39,620 nucleotides of DNA from an uncultured Pelagibacteraceae bacterium (GCA_902609915.1 CACLTO010000006.1:1-39620); one strand, 5' to 3'; counted from the first letter of the stretch, positions 27,148-36,053 are shown. The notes: generated by a model not told the origin, from the letters alone. Made by a program: numbers and translations.

Positions 27148-28287
27148 ATGAAGTTTAATGCCTCTAGGGCTGCGGCTTTAAATAAATTAAATAATTTTGT
27201 TGAAGAAAATCTAGCTGAATATTCTAAATTAAGAAATTTTGATTTTGGACCAGAAAAGAGAACCAATGTATCCTGTTTATCTCCTTACGTTACTCACGGA
27301 ATAATAAACGAAAGAGAAATAATCGAAAAATCACTTAGCAAATTTTCTTTTTCCAAAAATGAAAAATTTATTCAAGAAGTTTTGTGGCGAACGTATTGGA
27401 AAGGCTGGTTAGAATTAAGACCAAATGTTTGGACAGATTATCTAATTGAATTGAATAAAATCAGAGAAGATTTTAAGGATAACCAAAATTATAAAAACGC
27501 CATTGAAGGAAAAACAAATATTGAGTGTTTTAATTACTGGGTAAATGAACTCAAAGAAAACAACTATTTACATAATCATACAAGAATGTGGTTTGCAAGT
27601 ATTTGGATTTTTACTTTGGAGTTGCCCTGGCAATTAGGAGCAGAATTTTTTATGCAACACCTTTATGATGGAGATGCTGCGTCTAACACTCTTGGTTGGA
27701 GATGGGTAGCTGGGGTTCAAACGCAAGGAAAACATTATCTAGCCAGTGAATGGAATATTAAAAAATTCACAAATAATAGATTTAATAATATTAAGTTAAA
27801 TGAGAACGCTCCCCCAAAGGTTTCAGAAAAAACTTACTCAATTGTCAAACAAGATTTTAGTAATAAAAATTTAGATGATAGAAATCTTTTAATTTTTGAA
27901 AATAATTTATCATTTGAAACTAGTGATTTCCAAAATAATGAATTTAAAAAGATTTATATAATTTCAAATAAAAATGAAACTAGATCTATAAAATTAAGTG
28001 AAAATGTTATCAAATTTAAATCACTTTTAATTGATGACCAAAAGCAAAGATTAAATGATAAGTCTATAAGTTGTGAGACAGTCCACATAAATGAAATTAA
28101 AGATATAGGAGAGAAAGTTATTGCGTTATATCCAAATGTTGGTGAAAGCTTCGATTATTTAAATTCAAATAGTTTAAAATTTGATTTTCTGTATAGAAAA
28201 CTAGATCAATATTCTTGGCAATATTGTAATAAAGGTTTTTTTAATTTTAAGAATTATATTCCCAAAATAATTTCAACTTTTAATTAA
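27148..28287 (+). CDS. Photolyase/cryptochrome FAD-binding domain protein with C-terminal extra domain
   Basis: LSPYVTHGIINEREI, WRTYWKGWLELRPNVW, NHTRMWFASIWIFTLELPW, DGDAASNTLGWRWVAGVQT. No N-terminal alpha/beta antenna domain; about 150 aa follow the FAD domain. Confidence 0.85.
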   Translation: MKFNASRAAALNKLNNFVEENLAEYSKLRNFDFGPEKRTNVSCLSPYVTHGIINEREIIEKSLSKFSFSKNEKFIQEVLWRTYWKGWLELRPNVWTDYLIELNKIREDFKDNQNYKNAIEGKTNIECFNYWVNELKENNYLHNHTRMWFASIWIFTLELPWQLGAEFFMQHLYDGDAASNTLGWRWVAGVQTQGKHYLASEWNIKKFTNNRFNNIKLNENAPPKVSEKTYSIVKQDFSNKNLDDRNLLIFENNLSFETSDFQNNEFKKIYIISNKNETRSIKLSENVIKFKSLLIDDQKQRLNDKSISCETVHINEIKDIGEKVIALYPNVGESFDYLNSNSLKFDFLYRKLDQYSWQYCNKGFFNFKNYIPKIISTFN

Positions 28288-28296
28288 GGTTAAATT

Positions 28297-28443
28297 TTAT
28301 TCATTCTCCAATTTAAACTTTTTTCTATTATAAATTTTTTTTTCATTTTTTATTATTTTATTTCTTAACATCGGTGAACTTAACAATTTTGCTATTGGAT
28401 TTTTTTTTTTGATTTTTTTTCTTTTTTTGATTTTCTTTACCAT
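28297..28443 (-). CDS. ArfA-like small basic protein (possible alternative ribosome-rescue factor)
   Basis: Below ORF cutoff. Translation: MVKKIKKRKKIKKKNPIAKLLSSPMLRNKIIKNEKKIYNRKKFKLENE. Matches the ArfA layout N-x-A-x-x-LL-x-x-P-x-x-R-x-x-(I/V)-x-K-x-K-K followed by Y-x-R-K. Confidence 0.6.
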   Translation of the reverse strand: MVKKIKKRKKIKKKNPIAKLLSSPMLRNKIIKNEKKIYNRKKFKLENE

Positions 28444-28449
28444 AAAAAG

Positions 28450-29151
28450 TTATCTTGCAAGTTTTATAAAAATATCACCCATGCCAGCTTCTAAATTTTC
28501 TATAGGGGTATTATTTCTAAATTCGCAAAATCTTCCAGTTATCTGATGACTTTTTACAAAATCTATCTCGTCCTTTTCACAGCTTTTCCCATTATGTAGT
28601 AAACCTATTACTATTCGATCTTTAATACTGTAGACTTGTTTATCATTAATTTTATCACCATCACAAAAATAATCTTTATTTACTCTGTTTGGAAAGTCTT
28701 GTTTTTTGCAAGGATTTTTAATTGTAAAAACAAAAAACTCTTTTACACCATCACTAAATTTATGTTTCATTTTTTGAACCTCGGAGTATTTCATAATATC
28801 ACATGAACATGGGATGCAGCATTTATAGTAGCTACCACAAATCTTATTTTTAGTTTTTCTTTCGTTAACAAATATAAAATCTGGCTGACTGTTAGGATCA
28901 ATTAATGAGCCAGATACAGCACAATATAATTTGTTGTATTCAATAAAATCTTTATAAGTAATATCTTTATCAATTATATATTTAAAGAATTTTGGGCCTG
29001 CAGCATTTCTATTTTTATCTGGAAATATTCTTGACCAGTCATTAATCAAATCTTTGTAATAGTTTTTTTCTGATGAATTTGAGATATTTGAAAAAGACAA
29101 AACTAGAGCAATAATGACTGATGTCTTAATTATATTTTTTAAAAATCTCAT
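28450..29151 (-). CDS. Cysteine-rich secreted hypothetical protein
   Basis: Signal peptide; ten cysteines including CGSYYKCCIPCSC; no family recognised. Confidence 0.7.
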   Translation of the reverse strand: MRFLKNIIKTSVIIALVLSFSNISNSSEKNYYKDLINDWSRIFPDKNRNAAGPKFFKYIIDKDITYKDFIEYNKLYCAVSGSLIDPNSQPDFIFVNERKTKNKICGSYYKCCIPCSCDIMKYSEVQKMKHKFSDGVKEFFVFTIKNPCKKQDFPNRVNKDYFCDGDKINDKQVYSIKDRIVIGLLHNGKSCEKDEIDFVKSHQITGRFCEFRNNTPIENLEAGMGDIFIKLAR

Positions 29152-29302
29152 TTATTTAGATTAAAATTTATGGTTAAAGTTCAGTCTAGATTAATAGTTG
29201 TAACTTTCTAGTGTTAAATATAAACAATATGTAGTTTTTGTTTAAACATTTGTCGCACTAAATTAACCTTTTAAATTATTAATTTTTATATATTTAAAAC
29301 AA

Positions 29303-29776
29303 ATGAAAAAAATTAGCTCAATTATCTTTTTACTAGTAATGATTTTCGCACCAACGATTACATTTGCAAATATAATTAGTCAACTTAATGAGATTGGCAA
29401 GTTTACTAAATTAAATGAAACACTAACTAAGTCGGGTTTAGATAAAAATCTAGAGGGCGATGGACCATTTACAATTTTTGCACCATTAGATGATGCATTT
29501 GCTGCAATTAGTGCACAAACATATTACGGCCTCTTAAGAGAAGAGAATAAAGAAAAACTAATAAACATCTTAGGAAGACATGTTTTTTCAAAAAAAATAA
29601 CTTCCTCAGAAATAAACGGTGAAATAAAAATTAAAGCAATTAATGGTGAAGAGATAACGGTTAAAAAGGTTAATGGAATTGTATATATAAATGAGGCTGA
29701 AGTTGTAACAGCTGACATTGAAGCATCAAATGGTGTAATCCATTTTATAAATAGAGTTCTGCAACCTTTAAATTAG
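29303..29776 (+). CDS. Fasciclin (FAS1) domain protein
   Basis: GPFTIFAPLDDAFAAI, LGRHVFSKKITSSEI, ASNGVIHFINRVLQP. Confidence 0.94.
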   Translation: MKKISSIIFLLVMIFAPTITFANIISQLNEIGKFTKLNETLTKSGLDKNLEGDGPFTIFAPLDDAFAAISAQTYYGLLREENKEKLINILGRHVFSKKITSSEINGEIKIKAINGEEITVKKVNGIVYINEAEVVTADIEASNGVIHFINRVLQPLN

Positions 29777-31219
29777 TTATTTTTGATTTAAAACAATTGT
29801 TTCGTTTAATTTTTTGATAGAAATCGTTTCGGTTTCACCATTAGTCCACCTAACCTGAATTTTTATATTTTTTTCATTTTCTCGAATTCCATAGTGAGCC
29901 ACTGGCTCCATTTGGCAAAGATAACCAGATCCAGAGTCAATTGTTTTAGAATGTTTTCTCAAATTTGAAATTAATGTCACTGTTGCTCCTCTTGCAGGCG
30001 CACCATATTTATTTAAAGGTTTTATTCTTAAATATTTATTTTGAGGATTTACTTTTGCTTTATACAAGGACAATGGCTGATCAAAACTTTCTCCGTGTGA
30101 AACTAATAACTCTAGAACACCGTCATTATCTATATCAGCAACTGCTGCTCCAGTTCCATATCCATTTGGCTCTAAACCAACATCTAATGGTATTTGCTCA
30201 ATCACACCATTATCTAATATTTTAAAAAGTTTATTAGGTTCACCAATGTTGTTCATGAAGACTTCATCATAACCATCATTATCTAAATCAGCTGAAATAA
30301 CAGTTCTTATTCTTGATGGCTCATCAAAAGGTGGCTTGGCTATATCTTGAAAAATATTATCCTTTAACACATAGGCTCTGTGAAATCCTCCCCAATTTCC
30401 GTTTAAAATGTCTAATCGTCCTCTATAATAAATATCAGACAAAGCAGTTCCCCTCCCATTTTGAAGAAAATCCTCAACTCTATATTCGTTTGCAACGTCT
30501 AAAAATTTACCCTCATTGTTTTTATATAAAAAATTTGCTCCTCTTTCATTAGCTGCAAACACATCAATTTTATCAGAAATAATATGTCCAGCTACAACAG
30601 CTCGACCTCCAGTGACCTTTGCAAGATTTAACTGAACAGATTTATCAACTATTATCTCGTCACTATATTCATAAAACCTAGTTGGTCCTCCATAATTAGC
30701 AACATAAACACCATAATTTCCATCACCTTCTCTGTCGACACAGACAACTGATCTACCAGCAGTTAAATTAAGATCTCTCTGATTTTTTTTAATTTCAAAT
30801 AAATCTACATACTTATCTTTTTCTAAATCGATAAGTCTGTCTGAGTATTTTTTTGTACCACTATATGTATCAGTGTTAAGAAAATATATTTCTTCATATC
30901 CATCTTTATCTATATCGCATGCAGCGACCCCAATAGTTCTCCTAAACTCATCTGTAAATTTTTTTTGATTTACAATATTGATTAATTTTCCATTCTCATA
31001 TGATAAAGCTAAATTCAAATAACCAAATCCAGTGACTACAAAATCAAAATTTCCATCTTGATTTACATCAGTTACAGAAACTCCATAGCTAAGTCTTTTG
31101 GGATTATCAACAATTTGGTTTGTTATATCCTCAAAAAAATCAGCATACAGACTATTTGGGGTAAGTAGAAAAAGTAAAACTACCATTTTTTTTAAATATT
31201 TTATCATCTTAATTCTCAC
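29777..31219 (-). CDS. CRTAC1-like protein: FG-GAP/VCBS repeats plus ASPIC/UnbV domain
   Basis: Repeats DVNQDGNFDFVVTGFG, DIDKDGYEEIYFLN, DLDNDGYDEVFMNN, DIDNDGVLELLVSHGE; C-terminal GAPARGATVTLI...IQVRWTNGETETI. Confidence 0.9.
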   Translation of the reverse strand: MRIKMIKYLKKMVVLLFLLTPNSLYADFFEDITNQIVDNPKRLSYGVSVTDVNQDGNFDFVVTGFGYLNLALSYENGKLINIVNQKKFTDEFRRTIGVAACDIDKDGYEEIYFLNTDTYSGTKKYSDRLIDLEKDKYVDLFEIKKNQRDLNLTAGRSVVCVDREGDGNYGVYVANYGGPTRFYEYSDEIIVDKSVQLNLAKVTGGRAVVAGHIISDKIDVFAANERGANFLYKNNEGKFLDVANEYRVEDFLQNGRGTALSDIYYRGRLDILNGNWGGFHRAYVLKDNIFQDIAKPPFDEPSRIRTVISADLDNDGYDEVFMNNIGEPNKLFKILDNGVIEQIPLDVGLEPNGYGTGAAVADIDNDGVLELLVSHGESFDQPLSLYKAKVNPQNKYLRIKPLNKYGAPARGATVTLISNLRKHSKTIDSGSGYLCQMEPVAHYGIRENEKNIKIQVRWTNGETETISIKKLNETIVLNQK

Positions 31220-31742
31220 TTTTTTTACTTTTATATTTTTTCATCCAATCACTAAATATTTTTATGGCATCCTCCATATCTTCAGTTTTGTTAGGATGAT
31301 TCTTTGCTCTACCCAACATGGTTGCAATGACATTTACCTGATACTTACTTGAACGATTTTTAATAGTTTTAATTGTATAAAGGGCTTTTTCCTTATTTTT
31401 AAATCCCAAACCTTGGGTAGTAGTTTTTGGATTGTAATCTGAATAAAGCGATAAGTTTATAGGTCTAAATTTTTTACTTAGTGGCATTTTATCTATGATT
31501 TTAAACGCTATTTTGTAGTTAAGGTTATCCATCTTCTTTTTAGATTTTCCATCAAAACCAATTAAATTAATAGAAGATTTTTCCTTCTTATTAATTTTAC
31601 AAATTAATTTTACATATCTTTTATGAAAATCTTTTATTTTAGCTTGATAAATTTTTTTCGCTTCTAGATAGGTTCTATCCTTATAATTTGGTGTAGAAAC
31701 AAGTAAGATTCTAGTTTTCCATTTGTATTTTTCTAAGTTCAT
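31209..31742 (-). CDS. DUF4174-like protein
   Basis: N-terminal LEKYKWKTRILLVSTPNYKDRTYLEAKKIYQ resembles DUF4174; overlaps the DUF2256 stop codon. Confidence 0.55.
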   Translation of the reverse strand: MNLEKYKWKTRILLVSTPNYKDRTYLEAKKIYQAKIKDFHKRYVKLICKINKKEKSSINLIGFDGKSKKKMDNLNYKIAFKIIDKMPLSKKFRPINLSLYSDYNPKTTTQGLGFKNKEKALYTIKTIKNRSSKYQVNVIATMLGRAKNHPNKTEDMEDAIKIFSDWMKKYKSKKSEN

Positions 31743-31870
31743 ATTTTTTTGCTAGAACATCTCTTTGAACAATACTTAACTCTTTCCCAATTTAACTTCC
31801 ATTTTTTTCTCCATGTAAAAGGTTTTTTACAAATAATACAGATTTTAAAAGGAAGATTTTCTTTTCTCAC
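31739..31870 (-). CDS. DUF2256 small zinc-ribbon-like protein
   Basis: Below ORF cutoff. GTG start inside TAGTG overlap with the upstream gene; translation (M)RKENLPFKICIICKKPFTWRKKWKLNWERVKYCSKRCSSKKI. CxxC...CxxxC and PFTWRKKW...VKYCS are DUF2256 hallmarks. Confidence 0.88.
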   Translation of the reverse strand: MRKENLPFKICIICKKPFTWRKKWKLNWERVKYCSKRCSSKKI

Positions 31871-33360
31871 TAAATTGTATTTTGTTTAATAAATCTTTCT
31901 GCAGCTGGAAGAATTAATTTTTTTCTATCAGTTTTCATTTTATCAAAGATTCTAACCATCATGGATAGTCTAGGATTTTTCAAAAAAAATTTTCTATTTC
32001 GATCAATAAATCTCCAGTACAACCCGTCCATTATGTTACACCAATCACCTTTTTTAAAATCCATCATTTTCATAAAGTAGCTTGATCCACAAATGTATGG
32101 TTTGGTTGCAAATATTCCTCCATCACTAAACAACCCCATCCCATAAACATTTGGCACCATTACCCAATCAGAGGAGTCTACAAACATCTCCATAAACCAC
32201 TTATAAACAACAGTTGGTTTTATCTCACATAGATTCATGATGTTGGATAAGATCATTAACCTTTCAATGTGATGAGACCATCCATGATTAAGAGCGTTTT
32301 TAATTGCATAATCGAGTGGTGGTAAACCAGTTGTTCCATCATACCAAGATTTTTTCATTTTTCTATTTTGTTTAAAAAAATTTCCAGTTTCCATTTCATT
32401 AGAGTAACTCTGGTAAATTCCTCTCATAAATTCTCTCCAACCGATTACTTGACGTATGTAACCTTCTAAAGAATTTAATTTAATTTTTTTACTTTTATGA
32501 AAATCGAGTATTTTTTTGATAATCAACTCAGGCGTTATTAAGCCTAAATTTATATAAGGACTTAAAGCACTATGAAATAAGATATTATCTTTTTGATCAA
32601 CTGCATCCTCATAATCACCAAATAAATTTGATTTTTCCTTAATAAAAAAATTTAAAAGCTTAATGACATCATTATATTCTGTTGCATGCCAAAAATTATC
32701 TGTTGTACCAGGATGATCCTTAAATAATTTTTCAATAATTGGTTTTAATTTTTTTGTGTGGTTTGTCTCATTAATTTTCGGAAATTTTGGAATAGAAATA
32801 TTTTTAGGTAATTTATTTCTATTATCCTCATCAAAGCTCCATTTACCTCCTATAGGGTTCCCATCTGAACCCATTAATATTCCTGATTTTTTTCTGACAT
32901 CCTTATAAAAAGTTGCCATAAAAGGTTTTTTTGATTTAGATAAATATTCTTTAAATTCTTCTCTTGAATTTAAAAACATTGGGGTTTGTATAACATTCCA
33001 GTTTAGTTTTTCTTTTTTAATAAATTGATTTATTTTTTTTTCAAAAAATTTATCCTCAACTTCAAAACTTGAAATTTCTTTTATTTTTTTTGAAATAATG
33101 ATTCTCTTTAATTTCTTCAAATAATCATCTTTAAATTCTTTATCTTCAATTTTAATATATTCTAATTTAAATTTATCTTTTTTAAGACTTTCTGCATGTG
33201 ACCGCATGGAAGATAAGAAGAGAAGTATCTTTTGTTTATGATGTTTTTCATAAGTGCACAATTCGTAATCCTCAGCCATAAAAAATAGATGGTCTTTTTT
33301 GAAGCGATCTAAGTATTTTGATGGAAATAATTGGTTTCCCAGTATAAAGAATAAGTTCAT
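31870..33360 (-). CDS. Cryptochrome/photolyase-related protein (DPRP / FeS-BCP, (6-4)-photolyase-like)
   Basis: LGNQLF, MAEDYELCTYEKHHKQKILLFLSSMR, GWREFMRGIYQS, WSHHIERLMILSNIMNLCEIKP, WVMVPNVYGMGLFSDGGIFATKPYICGSSYF, GDWCNIMDGLYWRF. Confidence 0.93.
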   Translation of the reverse strand: MNLFFILGNQLFPSKYLDRFKKDHLFFMAEDYELCTYEKHHKQKILLFLSSMRSHAESLKKDKFKLEYIKIEDKEFKDDYLKKLKRIIISKKIKEISSFEVEDKFFEKKINQFIKKEKLNWNVIQTPMFLNSREEFKEYLSKSKKPFMATFYKDVRKKSGILMGSDGNPIGGKWSFDEDNRNKLPKNISIPKFPKINETNHTKKLKPIIEKLFKDHPGTTDNFWHATEYNDVIKLLNFFIKEKSNLFGDYEDAVDQKDNILFHSALSPYINLGLITPELIIKKILDFHKSKKIKLNSLEGYIRQVIGWREFMRGIYQSYSNEMETGNFFKQNRKMKKSWYDGTTGLPPLDYAIKNALNHGWSHHIERLMILSNIMNLCEIKPTVVYKWFMEMFVDSSDWVMVPNVYGMGLFSDGGIFATKPYICGSSYFMKMMDFKKGDWCNIMDGLYWRFIDRNRKFFLKNPRLSMMVRIFDKMKTDRKKLILPAAERFIKQNTI

Positions 33361-33387
33361 AACTAAATATAACTAATAAAATTTTTT

Positions 33388-34098
33388 ATGTCAGAAAAAT
33401 ATCTAATTTTTGGTGCGACAGGTTCAATCGGATCTAGCTTGGCCAAACAAATGGTAAATTCGGGATTTAATATTCATTTGGTTGGGAGAAGCGAAACTGA
33501 AACAAAGGATATTTCTGAAAAATTAGGTTGTACTTTTACAATAGCCAATGTTTTAGAGAACGGGTTTATTGAAAAAGTTAAAAATGACATTCAAGAAGTT
33601 AAAGGTGTTGCTTACTGTGTAGGTTCTATAGATTTAAAACCTTTAAGAATGGTAACAGAAGAAGATTTTAATAAATGTATGAAATTAAATCTTTATTCAG
33701 CAGTTGAGGTTATTAAAGGTTATCAAGAAAGTTTAAAAAAAAATAAAGGATCAGTAGTTCTATTTTCAACTGTAGCTGCTCAAAGAGGATTTACTAATCA
33801 CGCAATAATAGCTTCTACAAAAGCGGGTGTTGAAGGATTGACAGTTTCTTTAGCTGCAGAGTTTGCACCAAATATAAGAGTAAACTGTATTGCTCCAAGC
33901 TTAACAAATTCAAAAATTGCAGAGCCAATGTTAAAAAATAAAGCTTTGGCAGATGGTATAGCGAAAGCTCATCCTTTAAAAAGATTAGGTGAAGGAAAAG
34001 ACTCAGCTGCTCTTGCAAAATTTCTAATTACTGATGATAGTTCATGGGTTACAGGTCAAATAATTGCTGTCGACGGTGGTAGATCCAAACTTTCTTAA
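33388..34098 (+). CDS. SDR family NAD(P)-dependent oxidoreductase
   Basis: LIFGATGSIGSSLAKQM, ASTKAGVEGLTVSLA, RVNCIAPSLTNS, WVTGQIIAVDGG. Confidence 0.93.
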   Translation: MSEKYLIFGATGSIGSSLAKQMVNSGFNIHLVGRSETETKDISEKLGCTFTIANVLENGFIEKVKNDIQEVKGVAYCVGSIDLKPLRMVTEEDFNKCMKLNLYSAVEVIKGYQESLKKNKGSVVLFSTVAAQRGFTNHAIIASTKAGVEGLTVSLAAEFAPNIRVNCIAPSLTNSKIAEPMLKNKALADGIAKAHPLKRLGEGKDSAALAKFLITDDSSWVTGQIIAVDGGRSKLS

Positions 34099-34099
34099 A

Positions 34100-34321
34100 A
34101 TGGATTTAGATTTTAAACATCTTAAGAAAATTAACTCTTCATGGTTAAAACATTTTTTATATGCAAGTTATTTTAATTTTTTAGCTCTTTTAATTTTTAT
34201 TACTGGTGTAATACATAGTATTTTTCCGTGGATCTTTGTTTTCACACCTTACAAACTCGCAAAAAAAATTGTTGATGGAACAGAAAAACAGTTTGGCTCA
34301 GATACTAAGAAATGGAATTGA
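34100..34321 (+). CDS. Small membrane protein, DUF6356-like
   Basis: MDLDFKHLKKINSSWLKHFLYASYFNFLALLIFITGVIHSIFPWIFVFTPYKLAKKIVDG; start moved downstream of the ORF-track Met, immediately after the SDR stop. Confidence 0.55.
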   Translation: MDLDFKHLKKINSSWLKHFLYASYFNFLALLIFITGVIHSIFPWIFVFTPYKLAKKIVDGTEKQFGSDTKKWN

Positions 34322-34985
34322 ATTAAAATCTAGTGGTACAACTGGACCAAAAAAAAAGATTTATCAGTCACCAGAAAAATTAAAAAGTGCAAATAAAATT
34401 GCACGAGAATGCCAAAAAATTTCTTCCAAAAGTAAAATTTATACTATTTGTAAGATGGAACATGCGGGTGGTCTATTAGCACAAACACTCCCTGCTTTTG
34501 AGGTTGGTGCCAAGATAAAAATTGAAAAGTTTAATGCTTTTAATTTTTGTAAAAAAATAAGAAACTTTACACATACACACATTACTCCTGATCATGGCAA
34601 AGCCATCTCTCTTACTAAATCGTTCAAAAGTTTAGATCTAAATGGTATTTGGGTGACATGTGGTAGTGAACCTGTGGAATGGGATTTAATAATTAATTTT
34701 GTCAAAAGAGGTTGTAACTTCATGGTAAATTGGGGTATGACAGAAATTGGTCCATGTGCGATTAATACAACATTTAAAAATACAGAAAAAGTTTTAGAAT
34801 ATAAAAAAAGATCTATCGAAGGAACTCTAATGGGAGATAATTTATATTGTGATACAAAACTTGAAGACGGCACACTCCATGTAAAAGGAGATATAAGTGT
34901 ATTTGGAAATAATTGGTTTAATACAAAAGATAAAGTAAAAAAAAATAATAACAATGAATTTTATATTCAAGGAAGAGCAGAGTAA
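34275..34985 (+). CDS. Short ANL-superfamily (AMP-binding) adenylate-forming protein
   Basis: SSGTTGPKKK P-loop, VNWGMTEIGP, GNNWFNTKDKVKKNNNNEFYIQGRAE. Start likely MEQKNSLAQILRNG at 34275. Confidence 0.8.
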   Translation: MEQKNSLAQILRNGIELKSSGTTGPKKKIYQSPEKLKSANKIARECQKISSKSKIYTICKMEHAGGLLAQTLPAFEVGAKIKIEKFNAFNFCKKIRNFTHTHITPDHGKAISLTKSFKSLDLNGIWVTCGSEPVEWDLIINFVKRGCNFMVNWGMTEIGPCAINTTFKNTEKVLEYKKRSIEGTLMGDNLYCDTKLEDGTLHVKGDISVFGNNWFNTKDKVKKNNNNEFYIQGRAE

Positions 34986-34988
34986 AAA

Positions 34989-36053
34989 TTGAGAACCGTA
35001 ATTAAAATAATTGTTTTTTTTATAGTCAGTATTTCAGCTGCGCAATCTGAAAACTTTAAATTTCAAAAGTTAATCGATTTAAATAGCCCTTGGGGTTCAA
35101 CTTTTATTAATAACAAAGAGTTATTGATCACAGAGAAAAGTGGATCAATCAAATTAATCAATCTTAAAACAAAAAAAATTTCTAATGTTAATCATAACCT
35201 TAATTTTTTAGAGCATGGCCAAGGTGGTTTGTTAGATGTTCTTTATAAAAACAATTTTGTATATATTTCATATGCTGAAAATAGGGGTGATGGAAAAACA
35301 AGCACTTCAATAGCAAAATCAAAATTTAACAAAAAAGATTTTATCTTTAAAAATATTTTTCAAGCAAATCCGCCTATTAACTCTGGATATCATTTTGGAT
35401 CACGATTAGCCATAAAAGATGATTTTCTGTTTGCATCTGCTGGTGAAAGAGGAGAGGGTATGATTGCACAAGATCCTACCAAACATCCTGGCAGTATTAT
35501 TAGAATAAATATTGATGGTAGTATCCCAAAAGATAATCCAAAATTTCAAGGTAAATCAGATTGGCTTCCAGAAATTTATCAAATCGGAATTAGAAATCCT
35601 CAAGGTTTAACTTTGTCTCCATATGATGGAAAAATTTATATGAGTAATCATGGAGCACGAGGGGGTGATTGGTTTGGTGAAGCTAAAAAAGGTGAAAATT
35701 ATGGATGGAAGATTTTAGGATGGGGTGGAACAAACTATTCGGGCATTCCGATTGGTCCTAAATGGAAACCAGGATTTACAAAAGCAATACATTATTGGGT
35801 CCCATCTATCGCAACAAGTGCGATAACAATCTATAAAGGTAATGAATTTAAAGAGTGGAATGGACATGCTCTGATTACTTCACTAAAAGATAAGTCTTTG
35901 AGAAAATTAATATTTGATGACACTTCAAATGTGAAAGAAGATATTATCTTTAAAGATAAAGTTGGGAGAATAAGAGATATTCAAGTACATCCAAGTAATG
36001 GAAAAATTTACTTTTTAGGTGCAGATGCTCTTTGGTTAATGGAGAAAAAGTAG
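34989..36053 (+). CDS. PQQ-dependent sugar dehydrogenase family (soluble GDH/YliI-like beta-propeller), secreted
   Basis: Signal peptide; GGLLDVLYKNN, GYHFGSRLAI, YQIGIRNPQGLTLSP, GARGGDWFGEAKKGENYGW; TTG start. Confidence 0.9.
   Translation: MRTVIKIIVFFIVSISAAQSENFKFQKLIDLNSPWGSTFINNKELLITEKSGSIKLINLKTKKISNVNHNLNFLEHGQGGLLDVLYKNNFVYISYAENRGDGKTSTSIAKSKFNKKDFIFKNIFQANPPINSGYHFGSRLAIKDDFLFASAGERGEGMIAQDPTKHPGSIIRINIDGSIPKDNPKFQGKSDWLPEIYQIGIRNPQGLTLSPYDGKIYMSNHGARGGDWFGEAKKGENYGWKILGWGGTNYSGIPIGPKWKPGFTKAIHYWVPSIATSAITIYKGNEFKEWNGHALITSLKDKSLRKLIFDDTSNVKEDIIFKDKVGRIRDIQVHPSNGKIYFLGADALWLMEKK

Noticed and set aside
28381-28440. Long T-runs as a possible simple repeat or terminator
   Set aside because: They are the lysine-rich codons (AAA) of the ArfA-like ORF read on the opposite strand.
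29965-30552. Plus-strand ORFs of 86 and 79 aa
   Set aside because: Antisense to the CRTAC1-like gene; composition does not look protein-like.
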